Made by a program: the position numbers and the translations under genes. From assembly GCA_016716235.1 (NCBI GenBank), contig JADJWS010000007.1:1-64000 (forward strand): a stretch of DNA of 64,000 nucleotides. Reading direction: 5' to 3'. The DNA is from Candidatus Defluviilinea gracilis. Its GTDB lineage: Bacteria > Chloroflexota > Anaerolineae > Anaerolineales > Villigracilaceae. Positions 41,869-51,100 of the stretch are shown here, in pieces. The notes under the pieces are model-generated. The model did not search any database. It had not been told where the DNA came from and saw only the letters and a list, made by a program, of their open reading frames with translations. The first letter of the stretch is position 1; the number at the start of each line of letters is the position of its first letter.

Positions 41869-43911
41869 TCAACATGGCAGGTCTCGCACGATCCGCTCGA
41901 CCATCTCCATATCCGCCGACGGGATTTCAGCCAGGCGATACCAATTGGTACACAACATCCGTTTTTGCTGTTGAGACAATTTCTTGGCGGCGATGGTCAG
42001 ATCGTAGGCGGTTTGCCAGTCGCCGGTTTGGGCATACGCTTCGATAAAGGGAATGTATTCCGCGCCGTATTTCGGAGTCAAACCAAGTCCCTGCGCCTGC
42101 TGATAGAGGTCAATGACTGTGTTCCACTCTTTCATTTGGCGGGCAAGGTCTGCCTTCTGGAAGAAGTAACACCATGTGTGAGGAGGCTCGGGCCCGAAAA
42201 TGTCGGTGTCGGGCGAGGCAGGCTGAGGGTCCGGGATGATGCGCGAAAGGTTAGAGATTGGGATGAGCCGTTGGCTCCCCTCATCCAGCAAGGGATCATA
42301 CAGGTAGACCGAATCCAGAACGCGCAGGCAGGACGAATCGGTTTGATGAAAAATCGCGACATTGTTGGACGAGTTGCCGTTGAACATCAAATTGCGGGCG
42401 GGGAATTTGTACGCGGTATCCGGTGTGACATACCGTTCGTATTCAGGGGTGATGAACATGTAGGGGATCGAACCGTTCGGGGTTTGAAAATGATACAGGA
42501 GGTTGACCGCCCAAGTCGCGTCCATGTCGTGCGTGATCATGTAGGACGGATAGGCAAAACTGTACACCGCCGTATCCGTTTGCAAAGCGGGCGCGCGCCA
42601 ATACAACTGCCAATAGAATTCGGGTTGGATTTTCCAATCGCGGCGATACGAATCCGCCATCACAACCTGCGTTGCTATCGAAAACATGAGCAGGAATCCA
42701 AGTATCCATTTTTGCCCGGCAGGACGGATGAACAACAACACGAGACCGATAAGCGTGAGACTCGCGCCAAACATCGGAGCGAGCGTAAAGCGTTCGTTCC
42801 AGCCGCCCGTGCTGACCTCTTTGCCAATCGCCCAAATGGGAATCGCGCTCGAGACGAACATCAAGAGACCGATGAAAATGATCAACAGCGGAGAGGTTCG
42901 ATTCTGAGTCTCATCCTCTTTTGTGTTGTAGAAGAACCAAAAGGCAAGCGCGAATAACCCACCCAACCCAAACGCGAACCACGTAATTCGCTGTTGGAAG
43001 GTGACGCCGCCAAGCCCGATGATCGCGTCTGTCCACACTTGAAGCGTAGAATACAAAACATCCCACAACGCCTTGTTGAAGAGATTCAACGAGGCTCCAA
43101 GAAAAGAAGTTTCAAATCCGCTCAAGGTGGAATCGATATTGTCGAGGCGGGCGAAGGTCTGAAGCGCGGTGGGAAAATACACAAAGCGGATCCAGAAAAA
43201 GAGCGCGGTCACCAGCACATACGGCAGGGAATACAGCACAACTTTACGCAAGGTCTGCGAATCTTTTTTGAATCCATTTGCGACCAGTATCCAGATCAGC
43301 ACAGGGCGCATGAACTCGACGCCCGAAAAGTATTCGATGGTGATGAGGTGCATGAATGTGGCGATCCACGATAATGGAAAAAATAAACGCGCCCATTTCG
43401 GCTGTTTGATCGCGACCGCCATCAGATACAACGACAAGCAAAAAAGGAACAGCGTCATGATATGGCGCGAGAACGCCGCTGATTGTTCCTGTTGGATAAA
43501 GCCCGGGTACACCGCCAACAACGCGCCCAGCCAATAAAGTTGTTTTTTATACTCGGGCCAACATTGGATCAGCGCATACACAAAGAACAACGTCCCTGCC
43601 GCGCGAAGAGTCAACGAGGCGATCTGCCAGCCGATGGGTTTTGAACCGACAAGGAGATAGATCAACTGATACGCCCACGGATACGGTCTATCCACCGCGT
43701 AATAGCCGAATTGATAGGCGGGGTCGAGCTTGGTAAAAAATTGAACTTCCCAATCGGACCAGTAATAGCCCAGCGAGGTCAGGTCATATCCGTACGCGGC
43801 GAACGCCAGCAAAAATAAAGCCACTGGATAAAACCATGGCTTTTCAGAGATCGTTTTTAGTTTTTCAAGGCTGGTTTTCATAACTTTGTTTCTGTATTTT
43901 CCGTTTTCCAT
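41869..43911 (-). CDS. Large multi-pass membrane protein with C-terminal helical repeats
   Basis: 680 residues. At least ten membrane helices span about 25-430; the last 250 residues are outside the membrane. An acidic pair in the first loop (GYYWSDWEVQFF) recalls the aspartates of GT-C glycosyltransferases, but the pattern is not decisive. The C-terminal part (EWNTVIDLYQQAQGLGLTPKYGAEYIPFIEAYAQTGDWQTAYDLTIAA) looks like TPR repeats. I consider it a possible glycan or lipid-linked sugar enzyme. Start at ATG 43911; an ATG at 43881 is an alternative. Confidence 0.75.
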   Translation of the reverse strand: MENGKYRNKVMKTSLEKLKTISEKPWFYPVALFLLAFAAYGYDLTSLGYYWSDWEVQFFTKLDPAYQFGYYAVDRPYPWAYQLIYLLVGSKPIGWQIASLTLRAAGTLFFVYALIQCWPEYKKQLYWLGALLAVYPGFIQQEQSAAFSRHIMTLFLFCLSLYLMAVAIKQPKWARLFFPLSWIATFMHLITIEYFSGVEFMRPVLIWILVANGFKKDSQTLRKVVLYSLPYVLVTALFFWIRFVYFPTALQTFARLDNIDSTLSGFETSFLGASLNLFNKALWDVLYSTLQVWTDAIIGLGGVTFQQRITWFAFGLGGLFALAFWFFYNTKEDETQNRTSPLLIIFIGLLMFVSSAIPIWAIGKEVSTGGWNERFTLAPMFGASLTLIGLVLLFIRPAGQKWILGFLLMFSIATQVVMADSYRRDWKIQPEFYWQLYWRAPALQTDTAVYSFAYPSYMITHDMDATWAVNLLYHFQTPNGSIPYMFITPEYERYVTPDTAYKFPARNLMFNGNSSNNVAIFHQTDSSCLRVLDSVYLYDPLLDEGSQRLIPISNLSRIIPDPQPASPDTDIFGPEPPHTWCYFFQKADLARQMKEWNTVIDLYQQAQGLGLTPKYGAEYIPFIEAYAQTGDWQTAYDLTIAAKKLSQQQKRMLCTNWYRLAEIPSADMEMVERIVRDLPC

Positions 43912-44135
43912 GATTGAATGCTTGATGCCTATTTTGTCAGGAGGTTATTTTGGATGGCTCTCATTTTATCATTGGCGCATACGCAAAGGTAGGGCGTAGG
44001 AATGGCGCCGCGAAATCTCAATTCTCAATCGCAAACCGCCTTGGTTGGATTTTTACAACAATTTTACATCTCTGCCATATGGGCGTAACTCGCGCATTCT
44101 ACAATTGCCATCGTAACCTTGAAAGGAGGTTTATC

Positions 44136-44678
44136 ATGATGATGAAAGTATTGTTCAAGAAAACCCTGTTGCTGGCGCTGGTAATGGCGCTCGGCGTGGG
44201 GAGCCTGTCGGTATTTGGCGTTTCGGCCGCAGGATCGAACGACCCGACTCCGCCGCCCCCGCAGGGTGAAATGACGGACGAGCGTCTCGAGCAAATCTGG
44301 GCGAAGCAACTCCGCGCGTATGAGATATTGGGCAAGACCGAAGAGTTCATCGGCAAAACCCAGAAACTGATCGATCGCGCCGCGCAAAGTGGAAAGGATG
44401 TCTCTGCCGTGCAAGCCGCTTTGGACGCATTTACAGATGCGGCGAAAGACGCCAAGCCGGTCTATGAAAGCGCGCAATCCATGGTCGACTCGCATGCGGG
44501 CTTCGATGCGGACGGCAAAGTGATCGACCCCGAGCAAGCCAAAGCGACTATCCGCGCGATGGGTGAGAAGATGAAGGAGATCAAAGACGCAATGGGCGGC
44601 GCCGGCAAAGACCTGCGCGATGCGCTCCACGCCTTCCGCGAAGCAAATCCGCGCCCTGAAAAAACTCCGACGCCGTAA
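44136..44678 (+). CDS. Secreted helical protein with Pro-rich tail, unknown family
   Basis: About 180 residues from the triple ATG at 44136 with AAGGAGGT seven bases upstream. The signal peptide (LFKKTLLLALVMALGVGSLSVFGVSAAG) is cleaved near Ala-Ala. The mature part is helical and charged (TDERLEQIWAKQLRAYEILGKTEEFIGKTQKLIDRAAQSGKDVSAVQAALDAF), ending PRPEKTPTP. This layout resembles small secreted helical proteins found in Anaerolineae with no known function. The region 43912-44135 upstream holds no gene. Confidence 0.75.
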   Translation: MMMKVLFKKTLLLALVMALGVGSLSVFGVSAAGSNDPTPPPPQGEMTDERLEQIWAKQLRAYEILGKTEEFIGKTQKLIDRAAQSGKDVSAVQAALDAFTDAAKDAKPVYESAQSMVDSHAGFDADGKVIDPEQAKATIRAMGEKMKEIKDAMGGAGKDLRDALHAFREANPRPEKTPTP

Positions 44679-44692
44679 TTGCTTATGCCGTG

Positions 44693-44830
44693 TCGCCCTG
44701 AGTGGCGCGAGGCGCCACTCAGGGTCTCTGATCTCGCAGTAGGGCTTACGCAGTTGAACCTGTTCCGCCGTAGTTGCACTGCGGCGGCGGCAGTACAACT
44801 GCCTGCCAACTGCGTAAGTCCTGTCCAGCT
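44693..44830. repeat. Cluster of inverted repeats
   Basis: A perfect hairpin CCCTGAGTGGCGC/GCGCCACTCAGGG (44698-44725) is followed by a longer imperfect inverted repeat with CTTACGCAGTTG (44748-44759) and CAACTGCGTAAG (44807-44818). Its ACGCAGTTGAACCTGTT stretch is also found at 2514-2530. Confidence 0.7.
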
Positions 44831-44938
44831 TATCTTGAGTTTTTCGAAGGTCTCAGAATGGCATGGCAACACGGTTTCCACAAACCCGCATTCGGCAGTA
44901 CAATCGCCTCACCAAAAAAAAACAAAGTGAGGCAGATT

Positions 44939-45349
44939 ATGTACACATCCGAAGGTAAAAAAATCGTCCATACCGATAAAGCGCCCAAAGCGATCGGTCC
45001 CTATTCACAAGCCATCCGCACCGAGAGTTTGGTCTTCACAGCCGGGCAGATTGGGTTAGACCCCGCCACGATGGAAATTGTCCAAGGCGGCATCGAAGTG
45101 GAAACGCGGCAGGCGCTGACCAACCTCAAGCACGTGCTCGAATCGGCGGACTCGGGTTTGAACTTTGTGGTCAAGACGCTCGTATTTTTGCAAGACATGA
45201 ACGACTTCGCCAAGATGAATGCGGTCTATGCCGAATTCTTTCCTGAGAACCCGCCCGCGCGAAGCACTGTCGCGGCGGCTGGCTTGCCCAAAGGCGCGCG
45301 GGTCGAAGTCGAATGTGTCGCGTTGCTCTCTCCCGCCCGCGGTGATTAA
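44939..45349 (+). CDS. ridA: RidA family protein (enamine/imine deaminase)
   Basis: 136 residues from ATG 44939. Family residues: VHTDKAPKAIGPYSQAI, FTAGQIGLDP, and the catalytic Arg in ENPPARSTVAAAGLPKGARVEVECVAL. RidA hydrolyses reactive 2-aminoacrylate and related enamines in the cytoplasm. The length matches the family. It precedes the response regulator by 23 bp. Confidence 0.93.
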   Translation: MYTSEGKKIVHTDKAPKAIGPYSQAIRTESLVFTAGQIGLDPATMEIVQGGIEVETRQALTNLKHVLESADSGLNFVVKTLVFLQDMNDFAKMNAVYAEFFPENPPARSTVAAAGLPKGARVEVECVALLSPARGD

Positions 45350-45372
45350 TTTTTAACCGCAAAGCCCTACCC

Positions 45373-46059
45373 GTGAACGAACTCATCCTCCTCGTCGACG
45401 ACGAACCCTCCATTATCAAACTGGCGCGTATGTATCTCGAGCGCGAGGGTTTTCGCATCCAAGCCGCGCGCGACGGCGAGGCGGCAGTGGAGGTTGCCCA
45501 GCGTGAGCGCCCCGCTCTCATCGTGCTGGATGTGATGCTCCCGAAACTCGACGGCTTCGAGGTGTGCCGCCGTTTGCGTTCTGCTAATCATCCCGCCGAT
45601 ATCCTCATGCTCACCGCGCGCGATGAGGATATCGATAAAATTCTGGGTCTCGAACTTGGCGCGGACGATTACCTCACCAAGCCGTTCAACCCGCGAGAAC
45701 TGGTTGCGCGCGTGAAGGCAATCCTGCGACGCGGCGAGCGCGGCGTCAGGGCGGAGAATGCTTCCACGCTTCGACTCGGCGACCTGACGGTTGACCCAGC
45801 TCGAAGGGAGGTTCGAATCGGTTCTTCCTCCTGCCTCAACCTGCGCGCGCAAGAATTCGACTTGCTCCTCACGTTTGCGGAGCATCGCGGGTTGGTGCTC
45901 ACGCGCGAGCAGATCCTGCAAAAGGCGTGGGGCTTTGATTTCTACGGTCAGACCCGCACGGTGGATGTGCACGTGGCGCATCTACGAAAGAAACTGGAGC
46001 CGAGTTCCGTGAAGATCGAAACCGTGACCGGTGTTGGGTATAAACTCGTGGTTGCCTGA
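45373..46059 (+). CDS. OmpR/PhoB-type response regulator
   Basis: 228 residues with GTG start at 45373. Receiver domain: acidic pair in LLVDDEPS, phospho-acceptor Asp in IVLDVMLPKLDGFE, Thr in MLTARDED, Lys in YLTKPFNPREL. The C-terminal winged helix is complete (LNLRAQEFDLLLTFAEHRGLVLTREQILQKAWGFDFYGQTRTVDVHVAHLRKKLEP). It should be phosphorylated by the histidine kinase at 47094, with one gene in between. Confidence 0.95.
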   Translation: MNELILLVDDEPSIIKLARMYLEREGFRIQAARDGEAAVEVAQRERPALIVLDVMLPKLDGFEVCRRLRSANHPADILMLTARDEDIDKILGLELGADDYLTKPFNPRELVARVKAILRRGERGVRAENASTLRLGDLTVDPARREVRIGSSSCLNLRAQEFDLLLTFAEHRGLVLTREQILQKAWGFDFYGQTRTVDVHVAHLRKKLEPSSVKIETVTGVGYKLVVA

Positions 46060-46121
46060 CGCAGTTCGTTACGGCATTGCAAGATTGTTCCGCCCGCCGA
46101 GGCGTACACTTAGGTTGGAGT

Positions 46122-47045
46122 ATGAGCGAGCAAACCAACCCCTTGTTGAAAATCTGGGCGCAGATGCACTCCGTTATTCAGGAGTTTTGGGCGATCACCG
46201 AGCCTGAGGTCGAAAAAGTCGCCGTGCGTAACGACGTCCCCTTTGAACTGTATCTGTACAGTGAATTAGGGTTGGATTATTTCTCGCGCGTTAACTTTCA
46301 AAAGCGCGACCCGTTTACCAACCCCGAGAAATTTGAGAAGACGTTTGCCTACCTCGATGTGAAGGGGTGGATCCAGCCTCAGCCGGAGGATCAATACAAG
46401 GTAACCGAAATGGCGCGGGCGGGCGTGAAATTCATCGTCATGGCTGGCGATGCGAAACTCCCGCCGCCGGAGTTTATGCCGGAGATCGACCTCGAACGAC
46501 TTAAGGTGTTGCTCAAGAAGATCGCGCTGGCGAACGATAGCGCTCCTGAGCCTCCGGAGAAATGGGCGATCCTCAAGCGCTTCCGGGTGGCGGACCGGGA
46601 AAGCCCGGTGATGACAAAGATTCGGGAATACCTGCTGGACTTATTTGCCTATCGCGATGATGCGCATCTTGAAGCGGCGCGTCCGCACTTTCATACGGCA
46701 GGCATCGCCTGGAATGTGTTGGGCGCGGCGGCGGGCGGCAACCCGGTGACTGCGGACAGACTGGCTGAACAACTTGCTTTTCGCGGGTACGATGCCGATG
46801 AGTACGCGGTCGCATTGCAAGCCGCGCAAGAGATCGGCTGGCTTGAACAAGCCGGCGACTCGGGCGCATATCGCATATCGCGCCAGGGAGTTGAACTGCG
46901 CGAGCAGGTTGAACGACAGACCGACGCGTATTTCTTTGCCCCGTGGTCGGCGCTCACACAGGAAGAACTCGATGAATTGCAAGAGTCGCTCGGCAAATTG
47001 CGCGAGAAATTGCGGGAGCATCGAAAATCGAACCAGCAAGCCTGA
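46122..47045 (+). CDS. Winged-helix-like protein between response regulator and histidine kinase
   Basis: About 307 residues from ATG 46122, preceded by GGTTGGAG. No signal peptide. The N-terminal part (LKIWAQMHSVIQEFWAITEPEVEKVAVRNDVPFELYLYSELGLDYFS) and C-terminal part (VTADRLAEQLAFRGYDADEYAVALQAAQEIGWLEQAGDSGAYRISRQGVELREQVERQTD) both look like helix-turn-helix folds. The second resembles the end of SCO6745-type proteins (VE..TD). It is unusual between a two-component pair and may sense a ligand or regulate the kinase. Function not known. Confidence 0.72.
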   Translation: MSEQTNPLLKIWAQMHSVIQEFWAITEPEVEKVAVRNDVPFELYLYSELGLDYFSRVNFQKRDPFTNPEKFEKTFAYLDVKGWIQPQPEDQYKVTEMARAGVKFIVMAGDAKLPPPEFMPEIDLERLKVLLKKIALANDSAPEPPEKWAILKRFRVADRESPVMTKIREYLLDLFAYRDDAHLEAARPHFHTAGIAWNVLGAAAGGNPVTADRLAEQLAFRGYDADEYAVALQAAQEIGWLEQAGDSGAYRISRQGVELREQVERQTDAYFFAPWSALTQEELDELQESLGKLREKLREHRKSNQQA

Positions 47046-47093
47046 CGAATTGTTTGCGGATTTCGCGGGGTTGCAAACCATACTCTGTTGCAT

Positions 47094-48467
47094 ATGTTTA
47101 CTTCACTCCGTTCGCGCCTTTGGCTAAGTTACGCCCTCGTGATCACCGTTGCATTACTGGCGGTGATTGTTGTTTTGTTGGTCTATCTGCTTCGCAATCC
47201 GTTGTTGTATCGGGAAACCTTGCAACGCTTGCGGGGTGTTCAAACGCAACTCTCAACAAACCCGCGCGAGTTGTTGCAAGACACAGCCAAACTCCGCGAG
47301 ATCGCCGAAGCGAATAACGCCCGTATCGTGATCTTCGATGCAACCCAGACGCTCGTCTTCGATTCGAATCCCGACCAGCCCGCCCTCCCGTTTCCGCGCA
47401 ACACCCTTGTGAATCGAAATTCGCAATTCGCCACCGACGCGCAAGGCGGATCGTGGTTGCAGACGAAATCGCGCCTGCCGAATGGAAATATGATCGTGAC
47501 CGCCGCGCCTCGACCCGCAACAAAGTTTTTGAATGTCTTCGCCGACGAACTGTTGACTCCGATCTTGCAAGGCGGCGTAATCGCCCTGTTGCTCTCGCTC
47601 GTGCTGGCGTTTGCGATCTCGCGCTCGGTGGCAGACCCGTTACAACAGGTTGTCCTCGCCGCCAGAAGTTACCCGCAGAGCGCAGAGGCGGAACCCGTTT
47701 CGTTGCGCGGACCGCGCGAAGTGCAAGATTTGACTCAAGCGTTCAACTCGATGATTCAGCGCGTGAACAACACCCAAAAAGCGCAGCGCGATTTTGTGGC
47801 GAATGTTTCGCACGAGTTGAAGACGCCGCTCACCTCCATTCAGGGATTTGCCCAAGCCATCCTCGATCACACCGCCGATTCGCCCGACGCGCGTAAGCAA
47901 GCCGCGCAAATTATTTATGACGAAGCCGGGCGGATGCACCGCATGGCGCTGGATTTACTCGATCTTGCCCGACTTGAGGCTGGCACGGCCGACCTCAATA
48001 TCTCCGCAGTGGATGCGGGAGCGTTGTTGCGCGGCATCGCTGAAAAATTTTCCATCCAGGCGCAACAAGCGGAGGTAGACCTGCAAGTGAATGTCCCGCA
48101 GGGTTTGCCCTCGCTTCTCGGCGACGGCGACAGGTTGGCGCAGGTGTTTACGAATCTTGTGGACAACGCGTTGAAGTTCACGCCCGCGAACGGACGTGTT
48201 GCGCTCTCCGCAAAAAAGGATGAGGGGTGGATCGAATTCGAGGTGGCTGATTCAGGTGTCGGCGTCGAGAGCGAAGCGTTGCCCCGTCTATTTGATCGGT
48301 TTTATCAAGTGGACACATCCCGCGCCGGTGGCGAGGGGCATGGGGCGGGGCTCGGTCTGGCGATCGCGCGCGAGATCACGCAGGCGCATGGTGGTAAAAT
48401 TGGCGTCCGAAGTTCGATGGGGCATGGGACGACATTTACGATCCGTCTGCCGCTTGCGAATAAGTAA
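47094..48467 (+). CDS. Sensor histidine kinase (HAMP, HisKA, HATPase)
   Basis: About 457 residues from ATG 47094; the open frame starts at a TTG two codons earlier. Membrane helices at about 10-32 and 160-180 enclose an extracytoplasmic sensor domain. HAMP is at 180-240. The H box is VANVSHELKTPLTSIQGFAQ, the N box NLVDNALKFTPA, and the G boxes VADSGVGVE and GAGLGLAIAREI. It is the kinase of the operon that also encodes the regulator at 45373 and the winged-helix protein. Confidence 0.95.
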   Translation: MFTSLRSRLWLSYALVITVALLAVIVVLLVYLLRNPLLYRETLQRLRGVQTQLSTNPRELLQDTAKLREIAEANNARIVIFDATQTLVFDSNPDQPALPFPRNTLVNRNSQFATDAQGGSWLQTKSRLPNGNMIVTAAPRPATKFLNVFADELLTPILQGGVIALLLSLVLAFAISRSVADPLQQVVLAARSYPQSAEAEPVSLRGPREVQDLTQAFNSMIQRVNNTQKAQRDFVANVSHELKTPLTSIQGFAQAILDHTADSPDARKQAAQIIYDEAGRMHRMALDLLDLARLEAGTADLNISAVDAGALLRGIAEKFSIQAQQAEVDLQVNVPQGLPSLLGDGDRLAQVFTNLVDNALKFTPANGRVALSAKKDEGWIEFEVADSGVGVESEALPRLFDRFYQVDTSRAGGEGHGAGLGLAIAREITQAHGGKIGVRSSMGHGTTFTIRLPLANK

Positions 48468-48630
48468 AATAAGACCATTGCGATCTTTCTCTGCCACAGA
48501 GACCACGGAGAAAAAAAAGATTTTCCACCTGCCCCAAACGTGATTTGCCTGGCAAATTATGCGGGGTCAGAGTTCTCGGAGCGCTCTCCCGACAACCATC
48601 GGGACACTGTGTGGCTAAGGTAGCCAATCT

Positions 48631-49632
48631 ATGCCTAAAGTTTCCATTATCGTTCCCTGTTACAACGAGCAAGCCACGATTCGACTCTTGTTGGATGCTC
48701 TGCGCGAGCAGACCTTTCCTCGCTCTCAAATGGAAGTGATCGTGGCAGACGGCTTGTCAACCGACAACACGCGCGAGGTGATCGCCGGGTTTCGGAGCGA
48801 GTTTCCCGATCTGGATGCGCGCGTGGTGGACAATGTGAAGCGCGCGATTCCCTCGGCGGTGAACCGCGCCATCGAAGTGTCGCGCGGCGAGATCATCGTG
48901 CGGCTGGACGCGCATTCGAAGCCGTACCCCGATTATGTGGAAAATTGCGTGAAGGCGCTCGAGGAGAATCGCGGCGACAACGTGGGCGGCGTGTGGGAAA
49001 TTCACGCGGGCGCATCAGGTTGGGTCGCCGAATCGATCGCGGTTGCCGCGGCGCATCCGCTCGGCGTGGGCGACGCGTTGTATCGTCATGCGAAGCAAGC
49101 CGCGGAAGTGGACACGGTGCCGTTCGGTTCGTTCAAACGGACGTTGATCGACAAAGTGGGCATGTTCGATGAGACTTTGCTCACGAACGAAGATTACGAG
49201 TTCAACGCGCGGGTGCGGGAGGCGGGTGGTAGAATCTGGCTCGATCCGTCCATTCGCTCGATCTACTTTGCGCGCGCAACCTTGTTGGAACTGGCGCGCC
49301 AATACTGGCGTTATGGATTTTGGAAGTGGCGCATGTTAAGCAAATATCCGAACACTCTTCGTTGGAGGCAGGCTCTGCCTCCGTTGTTTGTCATCAGCCT
49401 GGCGGGGCTGGCGTTGTTGTCATTCTTTTTCCCGCTGGCGAAATTTCTTTTGCTGGGCGAGATACTCCTGTATCTTTTTATCTGCTTGCTGGCGGGCATT
49501 CAAGCGCGGTTGCGGATGAAAAAAAATTTCTTAAGTGTGGGGTTGCCGTTGGCAATTCCCATCATGCACATTGCGTGGGGGAGCGGGTTGTTATGGAGCA
49601 TGCTCGCTTCTGGTTTTAGAAAGAATGGCTGA
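48631..49632 (+). CDS. Family 2 glycosyltransferase, membrane-bound
   Basis: 333 residues. GT-A core: VSIIVPCYNEQATI, VIVADGLSTDNTREV, and the DxD-like IIVRLDAHSKPYPDY; acceptor-site acidic residues in LLTNEDYEFNARVREAGG. Two or three membrane helices at the C-terminus (LFVISLAGLALLSFFFPLAKFLLLGEILLYLF). It likely transfers a sugar to a lipid-linked exopolysaccharide intermediate. It is the first gene of the polysaccharide island, and its end overlaps the next gene by eight bases. Confidence 0.93.
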   Translation: MPKVSIIVPCYNEQATIRLLLDALREQTFPRSQMEVIVADGLSTDNTREVIAGFRSEFPDLDARVVDNVKRAIPSAVNRAIEVSRGEIIVRLDAHSKPYPDYVENCVKALEENRGDNVGGVWEIHAGASGWVAESIAVAAAHPLGVGDALYRHAKQAAEVDTVPFGSFKRTLIDKVGMFDETLLTNEDYEFNARVREAGGRIWLDPSIRSIYFARATLLELARQYWRYGFWKWRMLSKYPNTLRWRQALPPLFVISLAGLALLSFFFPLAKFLLLGEILLYLFICLLAGIQARLRMKKNFLSVGLPLAIPIMHIAWGSGLLWSMLASGFRKNG

Positions 49633-51100
49633 AAATCTTCGAACCGCCCCGTTGCGATTACGCCCCAGCGAACACCGCACTCTGTTGTTCCTGGGCGATC
49701 TCGTATTGTCCATCGTTTCCGTGTTCGCCGCATTATCGGTGTGGCGGGCGTACAACTACAACGTGCAATATCAGGCATTGCTGGCTGAAAAACCCCCGAT
49801 CCCCGAGCCGCGGATCGTCGCGATTCTCAATACCAGGGTGGATATCGAAGTCCCGTTTTGGTTTTACCTCCTGCCGGTCTTGTGGATGCTTTTGCTGGTG
49901 GATTTATACGAGCCATCCATTGCGGGGAGCGGGCGCAAAACAACGCGCGGCATTGCCGTTGCCGCGTTCATCGCGTTGGCGCTGTACTCGTTCGTCTTTG
50001 TGTTTACTCAAGACCCGACCAACCTGCCGCGCGTCGGCGTTGGCGCATACCTGATCTTCGCCTCGCTACTTACCCTTGCCTGGCGCATGATCTTCATTCG
50101 CATCTACAAACGGACGGGGCAGTTGCGCCGCATGCTCATCATCGGCGCCGGGCAGGCGGGGAAGACCCTAGCCCAATTATATGAAACGCTTGGAACGCGC
50201 TCGTTCAATCTGGTGGGTTTTGTCGACGATGACAACCAGAAAGTTAGAAAATCTTTTCACGGTTCGAAGGTACTCGGCTCCAGCGATCGATTGCTCGCCT
50301 TGATCGACGAACACCAGGTGACCGACCTTGTCGTTGCTATTAATGGCGAAATACGGGGAAAAACGTTTCAAGCCATTTTAGACGCGCAGGAAAAAGGCGT
50401 CGAAGTCATGCGCATGCCTATCCTCTACGAAGAGATGACCGGGCGGCTTCCCATCCATCATCTTGAATCGGATTGGATCATCCGCTCGTTCGTAGACGAG
50501 GTACGGGTGAGCGGGATGTACGAACTAGCCAAACGCGCTCTCGATATTGCGGGTGGATTGGTGGGAATCGTAGTCCTGCTCTTATTATTCCCGGTGGTTG
50601 CCCTTGCCATCGTTCTCGATAGCGGTTTTCCCATCACCTATAAACAGACCCGCCTGGGAAAAGGCGCGCGTCGTTTTACGATCTACAAATTCCGTTCGAT
50701 GCGCCAGGATGCGGAACAACAAGGCGAGGCAAAACTCGCCGAGAAGAACGATCCGCGCGTCACGCGCGTCGGCGATTTTTTACGCAAGACGCGGCTCGAT
50801 GAATTCCCGCAATTCTGGAACGTGTTACGCGGCGACATGAGTCTCGTCGGTCCGCGCGCCGAACGCCCCGAACTCGTCGCCGCCTTCCAAAAGCAAGTTC
50901 CGTTCTATCGCGCGCGTTTACTGGTCAAGCCCGGCGTCTCAGGCTGGGCGCAGATCAATTACGGCTACTATGCTAGCGTCACCGAGATGGCGGTCAAACT
51001 CGAATACGACCTCTACTACATCAAACATCGCTCGCTAACGATGGATTTGCAGATCATTCTCCGCACCATCGGCACCATGCTCAGGCGCACGGGACGATGA
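49625..51100 (+). CDS. Exopolysaccharide polyprenyl glycosylphosphotransferase (WcaJ/CpsE type)
   Basis: About 491 residues from ATG 49625. Four N-terminal membrane helices, a Rossmann-like domain (RRMLIIGAGQAGKTLAQLYETLG), and the C-terminal bacterial sugar transferase domain: one membrane helix, then TYKQTRLGKGARRFTIYKFRSMRQDAE, TRLDEFPQFWNVLRGDMSLVGPRAERPE and VKPGVSGWAQINYGY. It adds the first sugar-1-phosphate to undecaprenyl phosphate. The start overlaps the preceding glycosyltransferase. Confidence 0.95.
   Translation: MAENLRTAPLRLRPSEHRTLLFLGDLVLSIVSVFAALSVWRAYNYNVQYQALLAEKPPIPEPRIVAILNTRVDIEVPFWFYLLPVLWMLLLVDLYEPSIAGSGRKTTRGIAVAAFIALALYSFVFVFTQDPTNLPRVGVGAYLIFASLLTLAWRMIFIRIYKRTGQLRRMLIIGAGQAGKTLAQLYETLGTRSFNLVGFVDDDNQKVRKSFHGSKVLGSSDRLLALIDEHQVTDLVVAINGEIRGKTFQAILDAQEKGVEVMRMPILYEEMTGRLPIHHLESDWIIRSFVDEVRVSGMYELAKRALDIAGGLVGIVVLLLLFPVVALAIVLDSGFPITYKQTRLGKGARRFTIYKFRSMRQDAEQQGEAKLAEKNDPRVTRVGDFLRKTRLDEFPQFWNVLRGDMSLVGPRAERPELVAAFQKQVPFYRARLLVKPGVSGWAQINYGYYASVTEMAVKLEYDLYYIKHRSLTMDLQIILRTIGTMLRRTGR

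Noticed and set aside
44064..44798. 244-codon minus-strand open frame opposite the secreted helical protein
   Set aside because: The plus-strand protein has a signal peptide and a good ribosome-binding site; the other frame is its shadow.
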